The notes: generated from the sequence alone by a model not told the origin. 8,134 nucleotides of DNA from an uncultured Bacilli bacterium (GCA_944363695.1 CALVUW010000046.1:1-8134), one strand, 5' to 3'; positions 1 through 7,947 are shown, counted from the stretch's first letter. Made by a program: numbers and translations.

Positions 1-20
1 GAATAAGCTAAGACTTATTC
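1..20 (-). terminator. Inverted repeat over the rpoC stop codon (possible terminator start)
   Basis: GAATAAG (1-7) and CTTATTC (14-20) are perfect 7-base arms around a 6-base loop. On the transcribed strand the first arm contains the last Glu codon and the TAA stop of rpoC. The window ends right after the second arm, so whether a U tract follows cannot be seen. It may be a terminator stem or a 3' end hairpin. Confidence 0.3.
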
Positions 21-3000
21 CATAAATTCATCTTCTAGTTTTTCTAATGGTTCCTCATCCGTAAATTTAGATTCTAGTTCATAGGATACATCTCGATAGC
101 TTCTTAAACCAGTTCCAGCTGGAATTAGTTTTCCAAGTAATACATTTTCTTTTAATCCTTCTAGATGATCCACTTTACCATGAATCGCTGCATCCGTTAA
201 AATTCTTGTTGTTTCTTGGAATGAAGCTGCAGATAAGAAAGAATCTGTTTCAAGAGATGCTTTCGTAATTCCAAGCAATACTGGTCGACCAGTAGCTGGT
301 TTTTTACCTTTGATAATAATCTCTTTATTTCCTTCAGTAAATTCTCTAAAGTTCACTAGGGAACCTGGCAAGAATTTAGTATCACCACTATCGATAATAC
401 GGATTTTAGAAATCATTCGTCTAGCGATAATTTCAATATGCTTATCAGAAATATCAACACCTTGAGAACGATAGGTATTTTGTACTTCTTTTAGGATGTA
501 TTCTTGAGTCGTAATTGGATCGGTTACAGCTAATAATTCTTTTGGACTAATAGCACCTTCTGTTAATTTATCACCACAACTAACGGTATCACCTTTTTCT
601 ACACATAACTTAGCACCATAGTTAGTAACATGTTCTTTCGTTTCAACTTTATTGGTAATACTAATTTTATATTTACCATGATCTTCAGCGATTTTTGAAA
701 CTTTACCATCAATTTCAGCAATGGTTGCTTTACCTTTTGGATTACGAGCTTCAAATAATTCTTGTACACGTGGAAGACCTTGAGTGATATCTTCACCACC
801 AGCCACACCACCGGTATGGAAGGTACGCATGGTAAGTTGTGTTCCAGGTTCACCAATAGACTGGGCAGCCATAACACCAACTGCTTCACCAATTTCTACT
901 AAATTACCAGTAGCTAGGTTACGTCCATAACATTTTTGACAAACACCCTTCTCAGTATTACAAGTTAAAATACTTCTAATTTCTACCTCAGTAATACCAG
1001 CAGCAATAATTTTATCAGCAATAGATTCTGTAATATATTCATCTTTGTCTACAATTACTTTCTTTGTCTCAGGATCAATCACTTTCTTGTTAGCAAAACG
1101 TCCGACAATACGATCGTATAAGCTTTCAATAACGGTTCCTGTTTTTTCATTAACAAAAGCTTTAGCTACTACACCTTGTTCGGTACCACAATCTGCTTCT
1201 CTTATGATCATATCTTGTGATACATCAACAAGACGACGAGTTAAATAACCAGAATCGGCTGTTTTTAAGGCTGTATCGGCACTACCCTTACGAGCAGAGT
1301 GAGTAGATAAGAAGAATTCAGATACAGATAATCCTTCTTTAAAGTTTGATAAAACTGGAATTTCAATTGGATCTCCATTTGGTTTCTGCATTAAACCACG
1401 CATTCCAGCCACTTGTGTAAACTGTGATAAACTACCACGAGCTTTTGAATGCATCATGATGAAGATTGGGTTATCTACTTGCTCTTTAGAAATTTCTTCC
1501 AATTCATCTTGTACTTTATCTTTAACGCCATGCCATGTTTCAATTACTTTTTCATGACGTTCTTCTTCAGTAATTAAACCACGTTTATATTGTTTATTAA
1601 TCTTATCAACTAATGCCTGACCTTCTGCTACGAATTGTTCTTTCTTCTCACTGGTTGAAACATCACTCATAGCAATCGTAATACCAGCGATAGTTGAATA
1701 GTAGAAACCTAAATCTTTCATTTTATCTAACATCGCAGATGTTTCTGTTGTTTTATAACGATTAAATACTTGTGCAATAATCTTTTCTAACGTACCTTTA
1801 GCAAATGGTTTTACTAATGGCATCTCTGCTATCGCTTGTTTTAAATCGGTTCCTGGTGCTAAGAAATACTTATTAGGTGTTATCTTTTGAATATTTTCAT
1901 CTGTTGGTTCATTAATATAAGGGAATGAATCTGGTAGAATTTCGTTGAATTTAATCTTACCAACGGTTGTTACTAAGTACTTGCCACGTTGTGTTTCTGT
2001 AAATAATTTATATTTGAAAGAATTAACTGGTAATACGATACGAGCATGTAAAGTAATTTCACGTCTTTCATATGCCATTAAAGCTTCATTACAATCTTTA
2101 AACACACGCGCTTCACCTGGATCATTAGCTTTTTCCATCGTAATATAATAGTTACCTAATACCATATCTTGAGATGGGGTTACGATTGGATCTCCAGAAC
2201 TTGGCTTTAAAATGTTGTTAGAGCCTAACATTAAAATTCTTGCTTCTGCTTGGGCTTCTTCTGATAACGGAACATGAACAGCCATCTGGTCACCATCAAA
2301 GTCAGCATTAAAGGCTGGACATACTAACGGATGTAATCGAATTGCTTTTCCACCAACTAAAATTGGTTCAAAAGCTTGAATACCAAGACGGTGTAGCGTT
2401 GGAGCACGGTTTAATAATACTGGATGTTCTTTAATAACATCTTCTACAACATCCCAAACAACTGGATCTTGATTTTCAATTAACCGTTTAGCAGCTTTAA
2501 TATTATGAGCAATATCACGTTCTACTAAACCATTAATAACATGTGGCTTAAATAATTCTAAGGCCATTTCTTTTGGAATACCGCATTGATACATTTTCAA
2601 AGATGGACCAACAACGATAACAGAACGACCAGAATAGTCTACACGTTTTCCTAATAGGTTCTGGCGGAAACGGCCTTGTTTTCCTTTTAACATGCTAGAA
2701 AGTGATTTCAAAGGACGATTTCCGGCACCTGTAACACTTCTGCCACGACGACCATTATCGAATAGAGCATCAACTGCTTCTTGTAACATTCTTTTTTCAT
2801 TTTGAATAATAATGCCAGGTGCACCTAAATCAATTAGTTTCTTTAAACGATTATTTCTGTTAATAACACGACGATATAAATCATTTAAATCACTAGTTGC
2901 AAACCGACCACCATCTAGTTGAATCATCGGACGTAAATCTGGTGGAATAACTGGTATACAATCTAGAATCATCCATTCAGGGCGTTGATTAGAGCGATAA

Positions 3001-3647
3001 AAAGCATCTAATACATCTAATCGTTTTAATAATCTAGTTCTCTTTTGACCTAAAGCCGTCTCTAATTCTTTATTAATTTCATCAATATCGTGTTTTAAGT
3101 CTACTTTTTTAAGTAATTCTTTTATCGCTTCAGCACCCATACCAACTTTAAAGCCATTACCATATTTTTCATAATAAGCACGATATTCTTTTTCTGATAA
3201 TGTTTGTTTATTTTCTAAAGGGGCATTACCTTTATCAATGACAACATAACTAACGAAGTATAATACTTCTTCCAAATCTCTTGGACTCATATCTAGTACA
3301 AGTCCCATACGAGAAGGAACACCTTTGAAAAACCAGATGTGAGATACCGGACTAGCAAGTTCAATATGTCCCATTCTCTCTCTTCTTACTTTTGCTTTTG
3401 TTACTTCTACACCACAACGATCACATACAATATTTTTATAACGAACACGCTTATATTTACCACAAGCACATTCGAAATCTTTTGTAGGACCAAAGATTTT
3501 TTCACAGAACAAACCATCTCGTTCAGGGCGAAGCGTACGATAGTTAATAGTTTCTGGTTTCTTTACTTCTCCATGTGACCACTCACGAATTTTCTCAGGA
3601 GATGCAATACCAATTTTTATGGCATCAAATTTATTTACTTCTAACAT
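15..3647 (-). CDS. rpoC: DNA-directed RNA polymerase subunit beta prime
   Basis: This is the largest catalytic subunit of RNA polymerase. It holds the active-site magnesium, grips DNA through the clamp and works in the cytoplasm with beta, two alpha and omega subunits. The 1210-residue protein is complete and close to the Bacillus length of about 1200. An N-terminal zinc site is formed by Cys60, Cys62, Cys75 and Cys78. The metal-binding motif NADFDGD lies at 447-453. The bridge helix lies at about 772-809. A second zinc site uses Cys820, Cys896, Cys903 and Cys906. The trigger-loop motif MRTFHTGG lies at 940-947, with no large insertion after it. The conserved C-terminal segment with RPVLLGITKAS is at about 1121-1131. 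The start is ATG with AAGGAG ten bases upstream, lying inside the last rpoB codons. The stop/start overlap TAATG suggests translation coupled to rpoB. Lys84, after the first zinc site, is the residue type associated with fidaxomicin sensitivity. Identification is certain. Confidence 0.99.
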   Translation of the reverse strand: MLEVNKFDAIKIGIASPEKIREWSHGEVKKPETINYRTLRPERDGLFCEKIFGPTKDFECACGKYKRVRYKNIVCDRCGVEVTKAKVRRERMGHIELASPVSHIWFFKGVPSRMGLVLDMSPRDLEEVLYFVSYVVIDKGNAPLENKQTLSEKEYRAYYEKYGNGFKVGMGAEAIKELLKKVDLKHDIDEINKELETALGQKRTRLLKRLDVLDAFYRSNQRPEWMILDCIPVIPPDLRPMIQLDGGRFATSDLNDLYRRVINRNNRLKKLIDLGAPGIIIQNEKRMLQEAVDALFDNGRRGRSVTGAGNRPLKSLSSMLKGKQGRFRQNLLGKRVDYSGRSVIVVGPSLKMYQCGIPKEMALELFKPHVINGLVERDIAHNIKAAKRLIENQDPVVWDVVEDVIKEHPVLLNRAPTLHRLGIQAFEPILVGGKAIRLHPLVCPAFNADFDGDQMAVHVPLSEEAQAEARILMLGSNNILKPSSGDPIVTPSQDMVLGNYYITMEKANDPGEARVFKDCNEALMAYERREITLHARIVLPVNSFKYKLFTETQRGKYLVTTVGKIKFNEILPDSFPYINEPTDENIQKITPNKYFLAPGTDLKQAIAEMPLVKPFAKGTLEKIIAQVFNRYKTTETSAMLDKMKDLGFYYSTIAGITIAMSDVSTSEKKEQFVAEGQALVDKINKQYKRGLITEEERHEKVIETWHGVKDKVQDELEEISKEQVDNPIFIMMHSKARGSLSQFTQVAGMRGLMQKPNGDPIEIPVLSNFKEGLSVSEFFLSTHSARKGSADTALKTADSGYLTRRLVDVSQDMIIREADCGTEQGVVAKAFVNEKTGTVIESLYDRIVGRFANKKVIDPETKKVIVDKDEYITESIADKIIAAGITEVEIRSILTCNTEKGVCQKCYGRNLATGNLVEIGEAVGVMAAQSIGEPGTQLTMRTFHTGGVAGGEDITQGLPRVQELFEARNPKGKATIAEIDGKVSKIAEDHGKYKISITNKVETKEHVTNYGAKLCVEKGDTVSCGDKLTEGAISPKELLAVTDPITTQEYILKEVQNTYRSQGVDISDKHIEIIARRMISKIRIIDSGDTKFLPGSLVNFREFTEGNKEIIIKGKKPATGRPVLLGITKASLETDSFLSAASFQETTRILTDAAIHGKVDHLEGLKENVLLGKLIPAGTGLRSYRDVSYELESKFTDEEPLEKLEDEFME

Positions 3648-6600
3648 TATTCCTCATCTCCTTTTATTAATTCTTCTGCAATTGGATCAAATGCAAAATC
3701 TTCTTCTAAATCAAGTTCATCTAGATCTTCATCTATTTCTTCTTCGCTATCGGCTTCTTCCTCAGATGAATCAGCAAGTATTGGTGTAATATTAATTTCA
3801 TCACCAAATACTGGCTCACTTTCTTCATCTGATTCTTCAATTTCTTTTAATTGTAAAGATTCACCTTGATCATTAATAATTGATACATCAAGTCCTAAAG
3901 CTTGGAATTCTTTCATTAATACTCTAAATGATTCAGGAACACCAGCTTGATTTAACTCTTGACCTTTTACAATCGATTCATAAACTTTAACACGACCAAC
4001 TACATCATCCGATTTAACTGTCATCATTTCTTGTAGGGTATACGCTGCACCATAAGCATATAGAGCCCAAACTTCCATTTCACCAAAACGTTGTCCACCA
4101 AATTGAGCTTTACCACCTAATGGCTGTTGGGTTACCAATGAATATGGACCAGTAGATCTAGCATGTAATTTGTCATCTACCATATGGTGTAATTTGATCA
4201 TATACATAACACCAACTGAAATACGATTATCAAATGGTTCACCAGTACGTCCATCGTATAAAACAGTTTTTCCATCTTTATCCATACCAGCTTCTGCCAT
4301 CATATCTTCAATATCTGAAATTTGTGCTCCATCAAATACCGGTGTAGCGATATGAACACCTAATTTTTTTGCAGCCATTCCCATATGAATTTCTAGAATC
4401 TGACCTAAATTCATACGAGAAGGAACACCTTGTGGATTTAACATAATATCAACTGGCGTACCATCTGGCAAATATGGCATATCTTCCTGTGGAAGAATAA
4501 GTGAAATAACACCTTTATTTCCGTGACGACCAGACATTTTATCGCCCACTTGAATCTTACGTTTTTGAATAATATAAACGCGAATTACTTTAGATACACC
4601 CGCTGGTAGTTCATCATTATCCTTACGAGAGTAAATTTTAATATCATGAACAATACCATCTCCACCATGTGGCACCCGTAAAGAAGTATCTCGAACTTCA
4701 CGAGTTTTTTCACCAAAGATAGCATGTAATAATTTTTCTTCACTTGTTAATTCTGCCATACCTTTTGGCGTTACTTTTCCAACTAGAATATCTCCTTCTT
4801 TAACTTCAGTACCAATCGTAATAATACCATTTTCATCTAGATTTTTCCGTGCTTCTTCACTGACATTTGGGATATCTCTAGTGATTTCTTCTGGTCCTAA
4901 TTTTGTTTCACGACATTGCATTTCATAATCTTCTAGATGCAAGGAAGTAAATTTATCATCTTTTACTAAATTTTCATTTAAGATAACAGCATCTTCATAG
5001 TTGTAACCATTGAAAGTCATAAACGCTACAACCATATTTTTACCTAAAGCAAGTTCTCCTTTATCAGTACTATTACCATCTGCAATAATCGTTTTACCAG
5101 CTTCTACTTTATCTCCAACTTTTACAATTGGACGTTGATGATTACAAATACCAGAGTTAGCTAGTTCAAAATTAGCTAGATAATAAGTATCTTCTCCCGT
5201 TTTATTTTTAACGACAATTTTCTTAGCATCAACATAACTAACGATACCATCCGCTTTAGCAACAATACAAACACCTGAATCTTTAGCTGCAATATATTCA
5301 ACACCAGTTCCAACAAATGGAGCTTCTGTTTTAATTAATGGCATTGCCTGACGTTGCATGTTAGCACCCATTAAGGCACGTGTTGCATCATCATGTTCCA
5401 AGAATGGAATACAACTTGTTGTAACAGATACAACTTGTTGTGGTGATACATCAATATAATCTACTTGCTCAGATTTTGCTAAAATATTCTCACCGCGGAA
5501 ACGAGCTGCCACTTGAGCATCCGTAATAATATTTTCATCATTCGTTCCAACAGTTGACTGCGAAATAATATAATCTTGTTCTTCATCAGCCGTTAAATAT
5601 ACTACTTCATCTGTAATTTTACAATTTTCTACTTTACGATAAGGAGTCATGATGAACCCATATTCATCAATTTTTGCATAACTTGCTAGCGACGTAATCA
5701 AACCAATGTTAGGTCCTTCTGGAGATTCAATCGGACAAATACGGCCATAGTGAGAAGCATTAACATCACGAACTTCTAAACCTGCTCTATCTCTTGATAA
5801 TCCACCTGGTCCTAAAGCAGAAAGACGTCTTTTGTTGGTAAGTTCAGCGATTGGATTGGTTTGGTCCATAAATTGTGATAACTGGCTACTACCAAAAAAT
5901 TCTTTCATAGCAGCTGTTACAGGACGAATATTGATTAATGTTTTAGGGGTTACTTCTTCCATTTCTTGTGTTGTCATACGTTCACGTATAACACGTTCCA
6001 TCCGTGACACTCCAATACGGAATTGATTCTGTAATAGTTCACCAACTTGGCGAATACGACGATTACCCAAATGATCAATTTCATCAAAATTACCAACACC
6101 ATGTAATAAATTCAAATAATAAGATACAGCTGCATAAACATCAGAAATAGTTAATCTTTTTACTTCAATAGATTGGTCATTACCAATAACATTTAACTTC
6201 TTCTTTTTATCGCTTGGATCAACAATTTTAATCATTTGAATTTTGTTATAAGTGTCTAATTCTTCATTAATTGTAACTTCTTGTAAATGATAACCATTAG
6301 CAAAAATTTCTTTTAATTGCTCTAACATATCCTTTGTAATAACGGTACCCTTTGCAAATACAACTTCATCATTTACCTTAATATCTTCAGCTAAAGTTTG
6401 ATTTAATAAACGATCAATAATATTTAATTTACGATTAAATTTGTAACGACCAACTTTAGCAAGATCATATCTAAATTCATCAAAGAAACGCGTAATAATT
6501 TGGTTTTTAGAAGAATCTAGAGTAGCAGGTTCTCCTGGTCTTAGTTTTTCATATATTTCAATTAAAGCTTCATCTGTGTTTTTGGTAGAATCTTTTGCAA

Positions 6601-7261
6601 TTGTATTTTTTAGATAGTCATCTTCACCGAATAGATTTAAGATTTCTTCATCACTAGATAAACCAAAAGCTCGTAATAGTGTTGTCAAAGTAACTTTTCT
6701 AGTACGATCAATTCTAACATATAAGACATCTCTTGCATCCGTTTCAAATTCTAACCAAGTTCCACGAGTAGGGATAATTTGTGACGTAATTAATTCACGA
6801 CCATTTTTATCGATTTCATGATTAAAATAAACACTTGGACTTCTAACCAATTGTGAAACAATAACACGTTCAGCTCCATTAATAATGAAAGTACCACTAT
6901 CGGTCATAACAGGCATATCACCCATAAAAATTTCTTGTTCTTTTACTTCGCCTGTTTCACGATTAAACAAACGCACTTCTACTTTTAGTGGCGCTGCAAA
7001 TGTCGTTTCTCTATCTTTACTAGCTTTAATAGAATAACGGGGCTCATCAAAATGATAATCTCCAAATTCTAATGATAAAGTACCAGAAAAATTTTCCACA
7101 GGAAATAAGTCTTCAAATACTTCTTTGATTCCATCGGTAATAAACCATTGATAAGATTTTTTCTGAATTTCCAATAAGTCTTTTAGTTCATACGTATTTT
7201 TAATTTTTGAAAAATTTCTTCTTTCGTGATAATCTCCATATTTTACTATTTTATATGCCAC
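3647..7261 (-). CDS. rpoB: DNA-directed RNA polymerase subunit beta
   Basis: This is the second large catalytic subunit of RNA polymerase. It forms one wall of the active cleft and the binding pocket of rifamycins. I place the start at the GTG at 7261, giving 1204 residues beginning VAYKIVKYG, because AGGGG lies eight bases upstream and family members begin at this point. An in-frame ATG at 7282 would add seven residues but has only a weak ribosome binding site. In GTG numbering, the rifampicin-determining region runs from about 454 to 488. The conserved EGPNIGLI is at 515-522, the catalytic lysines are Lys908 and Lys916 in GDKMSGRHGNKG, and the conserved C-terminal GEMEVWALYAYGAA ends near 1073. 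There are no large lineage insertions. Asn476 replaces the usual His (E. coli 526), a change linked to rifampicin insusceptibility. The last 63 residues hold 31 Asp or Glu and only one Lys. The stop codon shares a base with the rpoC start. Identification is certain, the start very likely. Confidence 0.98.
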   Translation of the reverse strand: MAYKIVKYGDYHERRNFSKIKNTYELKDLLEIQKKSYQWFITDGIKEVFEDLFPVENFSGTLSLEFGDYHFDEPRYSIKASKDRETTFAAPLKVEVRLFNRETGEVKEQEIFMGDMPVMTDSGTFIINGAERVIVSQLVRSPSVYFNHEIDKNGRELITSQIIPTRGTWLEFETDARDVLYVRIDRTRKVTLTTLLRAFGLSSDEEILNLFGEDDYLKNTIAKDSTKNTDEALIEIYEKLRPGEPATLDSSKNQIITRFFDEFRYDLAKVGRYKFNRKLNIIDRLLNQTLAEDIKVNDEVVFAKGTVITKDMLEQLKEIFANGYHLQEVTINEELDTYNKIQMIKIVDPSDKKKKLNVIGNDQSIEVKRLTISDVYAAVSYYLNLLHGVGNFDEIDHLGNRRIRQVGELLQNQFRIGVSRMERVIRERMTTQEMEEVTPKTLINIRPVTAAMKEFFGSSQLSQFMDQTNPIAELTNKRRLSALGPGGLSRDRAGLEVRDVNASHYGRICPIESPEGPNIGLITSLASYAKIDEYGFIMTPYRKVENCKITDEVVYLTADEEQDYIISQSTVGTNDENIITDAQVAARFRGENILAKSEQVDYIDVSPQQVVSVTTSCIPFLEHDDATRALMGANMQRQAMPLIKTEAPFVGTGVEYIAAKDSGVCIVAKADGIVSYVDAKKIVVKNKTGEDTYYLANFELANSGICNHQRPIVKVGDKVEAGKTIIADGNSTDKGELALGKNMVVAFMTFNGYNYEDAVILNENLVKDDKFTSLHLEDYEMQCRETKLGPEEITRDIPNVSEEARKNLDENGIITIGTEVKEGDILVGKVTPKGMAELTSEEKLLHAIFGEKTREVRDTSLRVPHGGDGIVHDIKIYSRKDNDELPAGVSKVIRVYIIQKRKIQVGDKMSGRHGNKGVISLILPQEDMPYLPDGTPVDIMLNPQGVPSRMNLGQILEIHMGMAAKKLGVHIATPVFDGAQISDIEDMMAEAGMDKDGKTVLYDGRTGEPFDNRISVGVMYMIKLHHMVDDKLHARSTGPYSLVTQQPLGGKAQFGGQRFGEMEVWALYAYGAAYTLQEMMTVKSDDVVGRVKVYESIVKGQELNQAGVPESFRVLMKEFQALGLDVSIINDQGESLQLKEIEESDEESEPVFGDEINITPILADSSEEEADSEEEIDEDLDELDLEEDFAFDPIAEELIKGDEE
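3658..3663 (-). promoter_or_regulatory. rpoC ribosome binding site inside the rpoB 3' end
   Basis: AAGGAG on the minus strand lies within the last rpoB codons (for Lys-Gly-Asp), ten bases before the rpoC ATG. A second weaker GAGG is four bases before the ATG. Together with the TAATG overlap this implies re-initiation by ribosomes finishing rpoB, which would keep the two subunits near equal amounts. Confidence 0.75.
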
Positions 7262-7267
7262 AAAATT

Positions 7268-7274
7268 CACCCCT
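7268..7274 (-). promoter_or_regulatory. rpoB ribosome binding site that decides the GTG start
   Basis: AGGGGTG on the minus strand at 7274-7268 lies seven to eight bases upstream of the GTG at 7261. It falls inside the seven-codon extension that would result from starting at the ATG at 7282, whose own upstream sequence (GCGAGAAAT) is poor. The site therefore favours the shorter protein beginning at VAYKIVKYG, which is also where homologues begin. Confidence 0.8.
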
Positions 7275-7297
7275 ATACACATATTTCTCGCACGATT

Positions 7298-7316
7298 TAT
7301 TATTTTAAAAATAATA
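7298..7316. repeat. 19-bp AT palindrome in the rpoB leader
   Basis: Two perfect 9-base arms, TATTATTTT (7298-7306) and AAAATAATA (7308-7316), flank a single central base. It lies just downstream of the predicted rpoB-proximal transcription start and about 37 bases before the GTG. It could be a repressor operator, or a weak hairpin in the leader RNA. Such AT-only symmetry can also arise by chance in AT-rich spacer DNA. Confidence 0.5.
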
Positions 7317-7330
7317 CGTTGCCAATTTAT

Positions 7331-7360
7331 ATTATTAACACAGTTTAATCAACAAGTCAA
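7331..7360 (-). promoter_or_regulatory. Probable second promoter, directly upstream of rpoB
   Basis: On the minus strand TTGACT (7360-7355) contains the TGA stop codon of the methyltransferase. At 17 bases downstream lies TAATAA (7337-7332), preceded by TG one base before it as in extended -10 elements. At 18 bases lies AATAAT (7336-7331), which matches the consensus at five of six positions. Start of transcription would be near 7325, leaving a leader of about 64 bases to the rpoB GTG. It would let rpoB and rpoC be made without the methyltransferase. AT-rich DNA gives false matches, so this is less sure than the promoter at 8043. Confidence 0.5.
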
Positions 7361-7947
7361 CCGTTTTTAGCTTGAATTATAAAAAAACCTTTGCTTTTTT
7401 TTAGGATAGTAACGTTATACGCTTTTTCCAAGTCTGAAATAATCGATTTAGCGCCCTGATCTTTTCGTATCACGCAATATAAAACTCCATTTTGTTTTAA
7501 ATGTTCTTTAGCCCCAAACAGGATTTCATATACAATTTTTTTACCTGCACGAATTGGCGGATTTGTAACAATAATATCAAAATATCCTGTTACGGTTTCA
7601 TAACAACTACTTTCGTATATCCGTATATCAGTACAATTATTTTCTTTGCTATTTCTCTGAGCTAGATGGAGTGCTCGACGATTGATATCTACCATCTCTA
7701 CTGGTTGGCATGACAACTTATTAATAACAATCCCCAGGGGACCATATCCACAACCAACATCTAATATTTTCCCCTTTAAATCAGCTATTGGAATAGATTC
7801 CAATAATAAGCGACTTCCAAAATCCAATCCCGTCTTGGAAAAAACTCCATTATCTGTGTAAAAAATAAATTCTTTTCCATTGATGGTAGCAACTGTTCTT
7901 TTTAATTGACTTGGTAAATTTTTATCGTTTTCAAAATAATGACTCAT
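7357..7947 (-). CDS. ybxB: RsmC-like class I SAM-dependent methyltransferase (YbxB family)
   Basis: This 196-residue protein is a single-domain Rossmann-fold methyltransferase. The SAM-binding motif I, DVGCGYGPLG, lies at 63-72. An acidic residue of motif II is Asp87 in MVDIN. The catalytic motif NPPIRAGK lies at 129-136, the signature of N2-guanine and related RNA methylases of the RsmC/RlmG type. It matches Bacillus YbxB in length, in the N-terminal VFSK and DFGSRLLL segments, and in position between rplL and rpoB. E. coli RsmC, which makes m2G1207 in 16S rRNA, is longer because it carries an extra N-terminal domain. The substrate here is therefore likely rRNA but unproven. The start is ATG with GGAG seven bases upstream. 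It has its own good promoter, and a leader hairpin abuts its ribosome binding site. About 95 bases separate it from rpoB. Homopolymer runs of A8 and T7 lie near its 3' end. The family call is firm, the exact target not. Confidence 0.93.
   Translation of the reverse strand: MSHYFENDKNLPSQLKRTVATINGKEFIFYTDNGVFSKTGLDFGSRLLLESIPIADLKGKILDVGCGYGPLGIVINKLSCQPVEMVDINRRALHLAQRNSKENNCTDIRIYESSCYETVTGYFDIIVTNPPIRAGKKIVYEILFGAKEHLKQNGVLYCVIRKDQGAKSIISDLEKAYNVTILKKSKGFFIIQAKNG

Noticed and set aside
599..892. Minus-strand frame of 97 codons in another frame of rpoC
   Set aside because: It overlaps the conserved trigger-loop region of rpoC, and its Lys, Leu and Val bias is an out-of-frame reading of that gene.
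936..964. Plus-strand TTGACA with TACAAG at 17 bases, a possible antisense promoter within rpoC
   Set aside because: The bases encode the conserved second zinc site (CQKC) of beta prime, the -10 match is weak, and no plus-strand gene follows; most likely chance.
1045..1248. Plus-strand open frame of 67 codons inside rpoC
   Set aside because: It lies antisense to highly conserved rpoC codons, has no recognisable domain and no clear ribosome binding site; a shadow frame.
3339..3578. Plus-strand open frame of 79 codons opposite the rpoC zinc-binding region
   Set aside because: It is rich in Thr, Tyr, Phe and Ser as expected from reading AT-rich coding DNA backwards; its sequence is fully explained by conserved rpoC residues.
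4170..6026. Plus-strand frames of about 61 and 64 codons opposite rpoB (4170-4355 and 5832-6026)
   Set aside because: Both are antisense to conserved rpoB segments, including the rifampicin region, without start signals or domain features.
15..7282. Possibility of an inserted domain, intein or mobile element within rpoB or rpoC
   Set aside because: Both proteins are collinear with the Bacillus family from end to end, near usual length, with no splice-like motifs and no insertion in the trigger loop or beta lobes.
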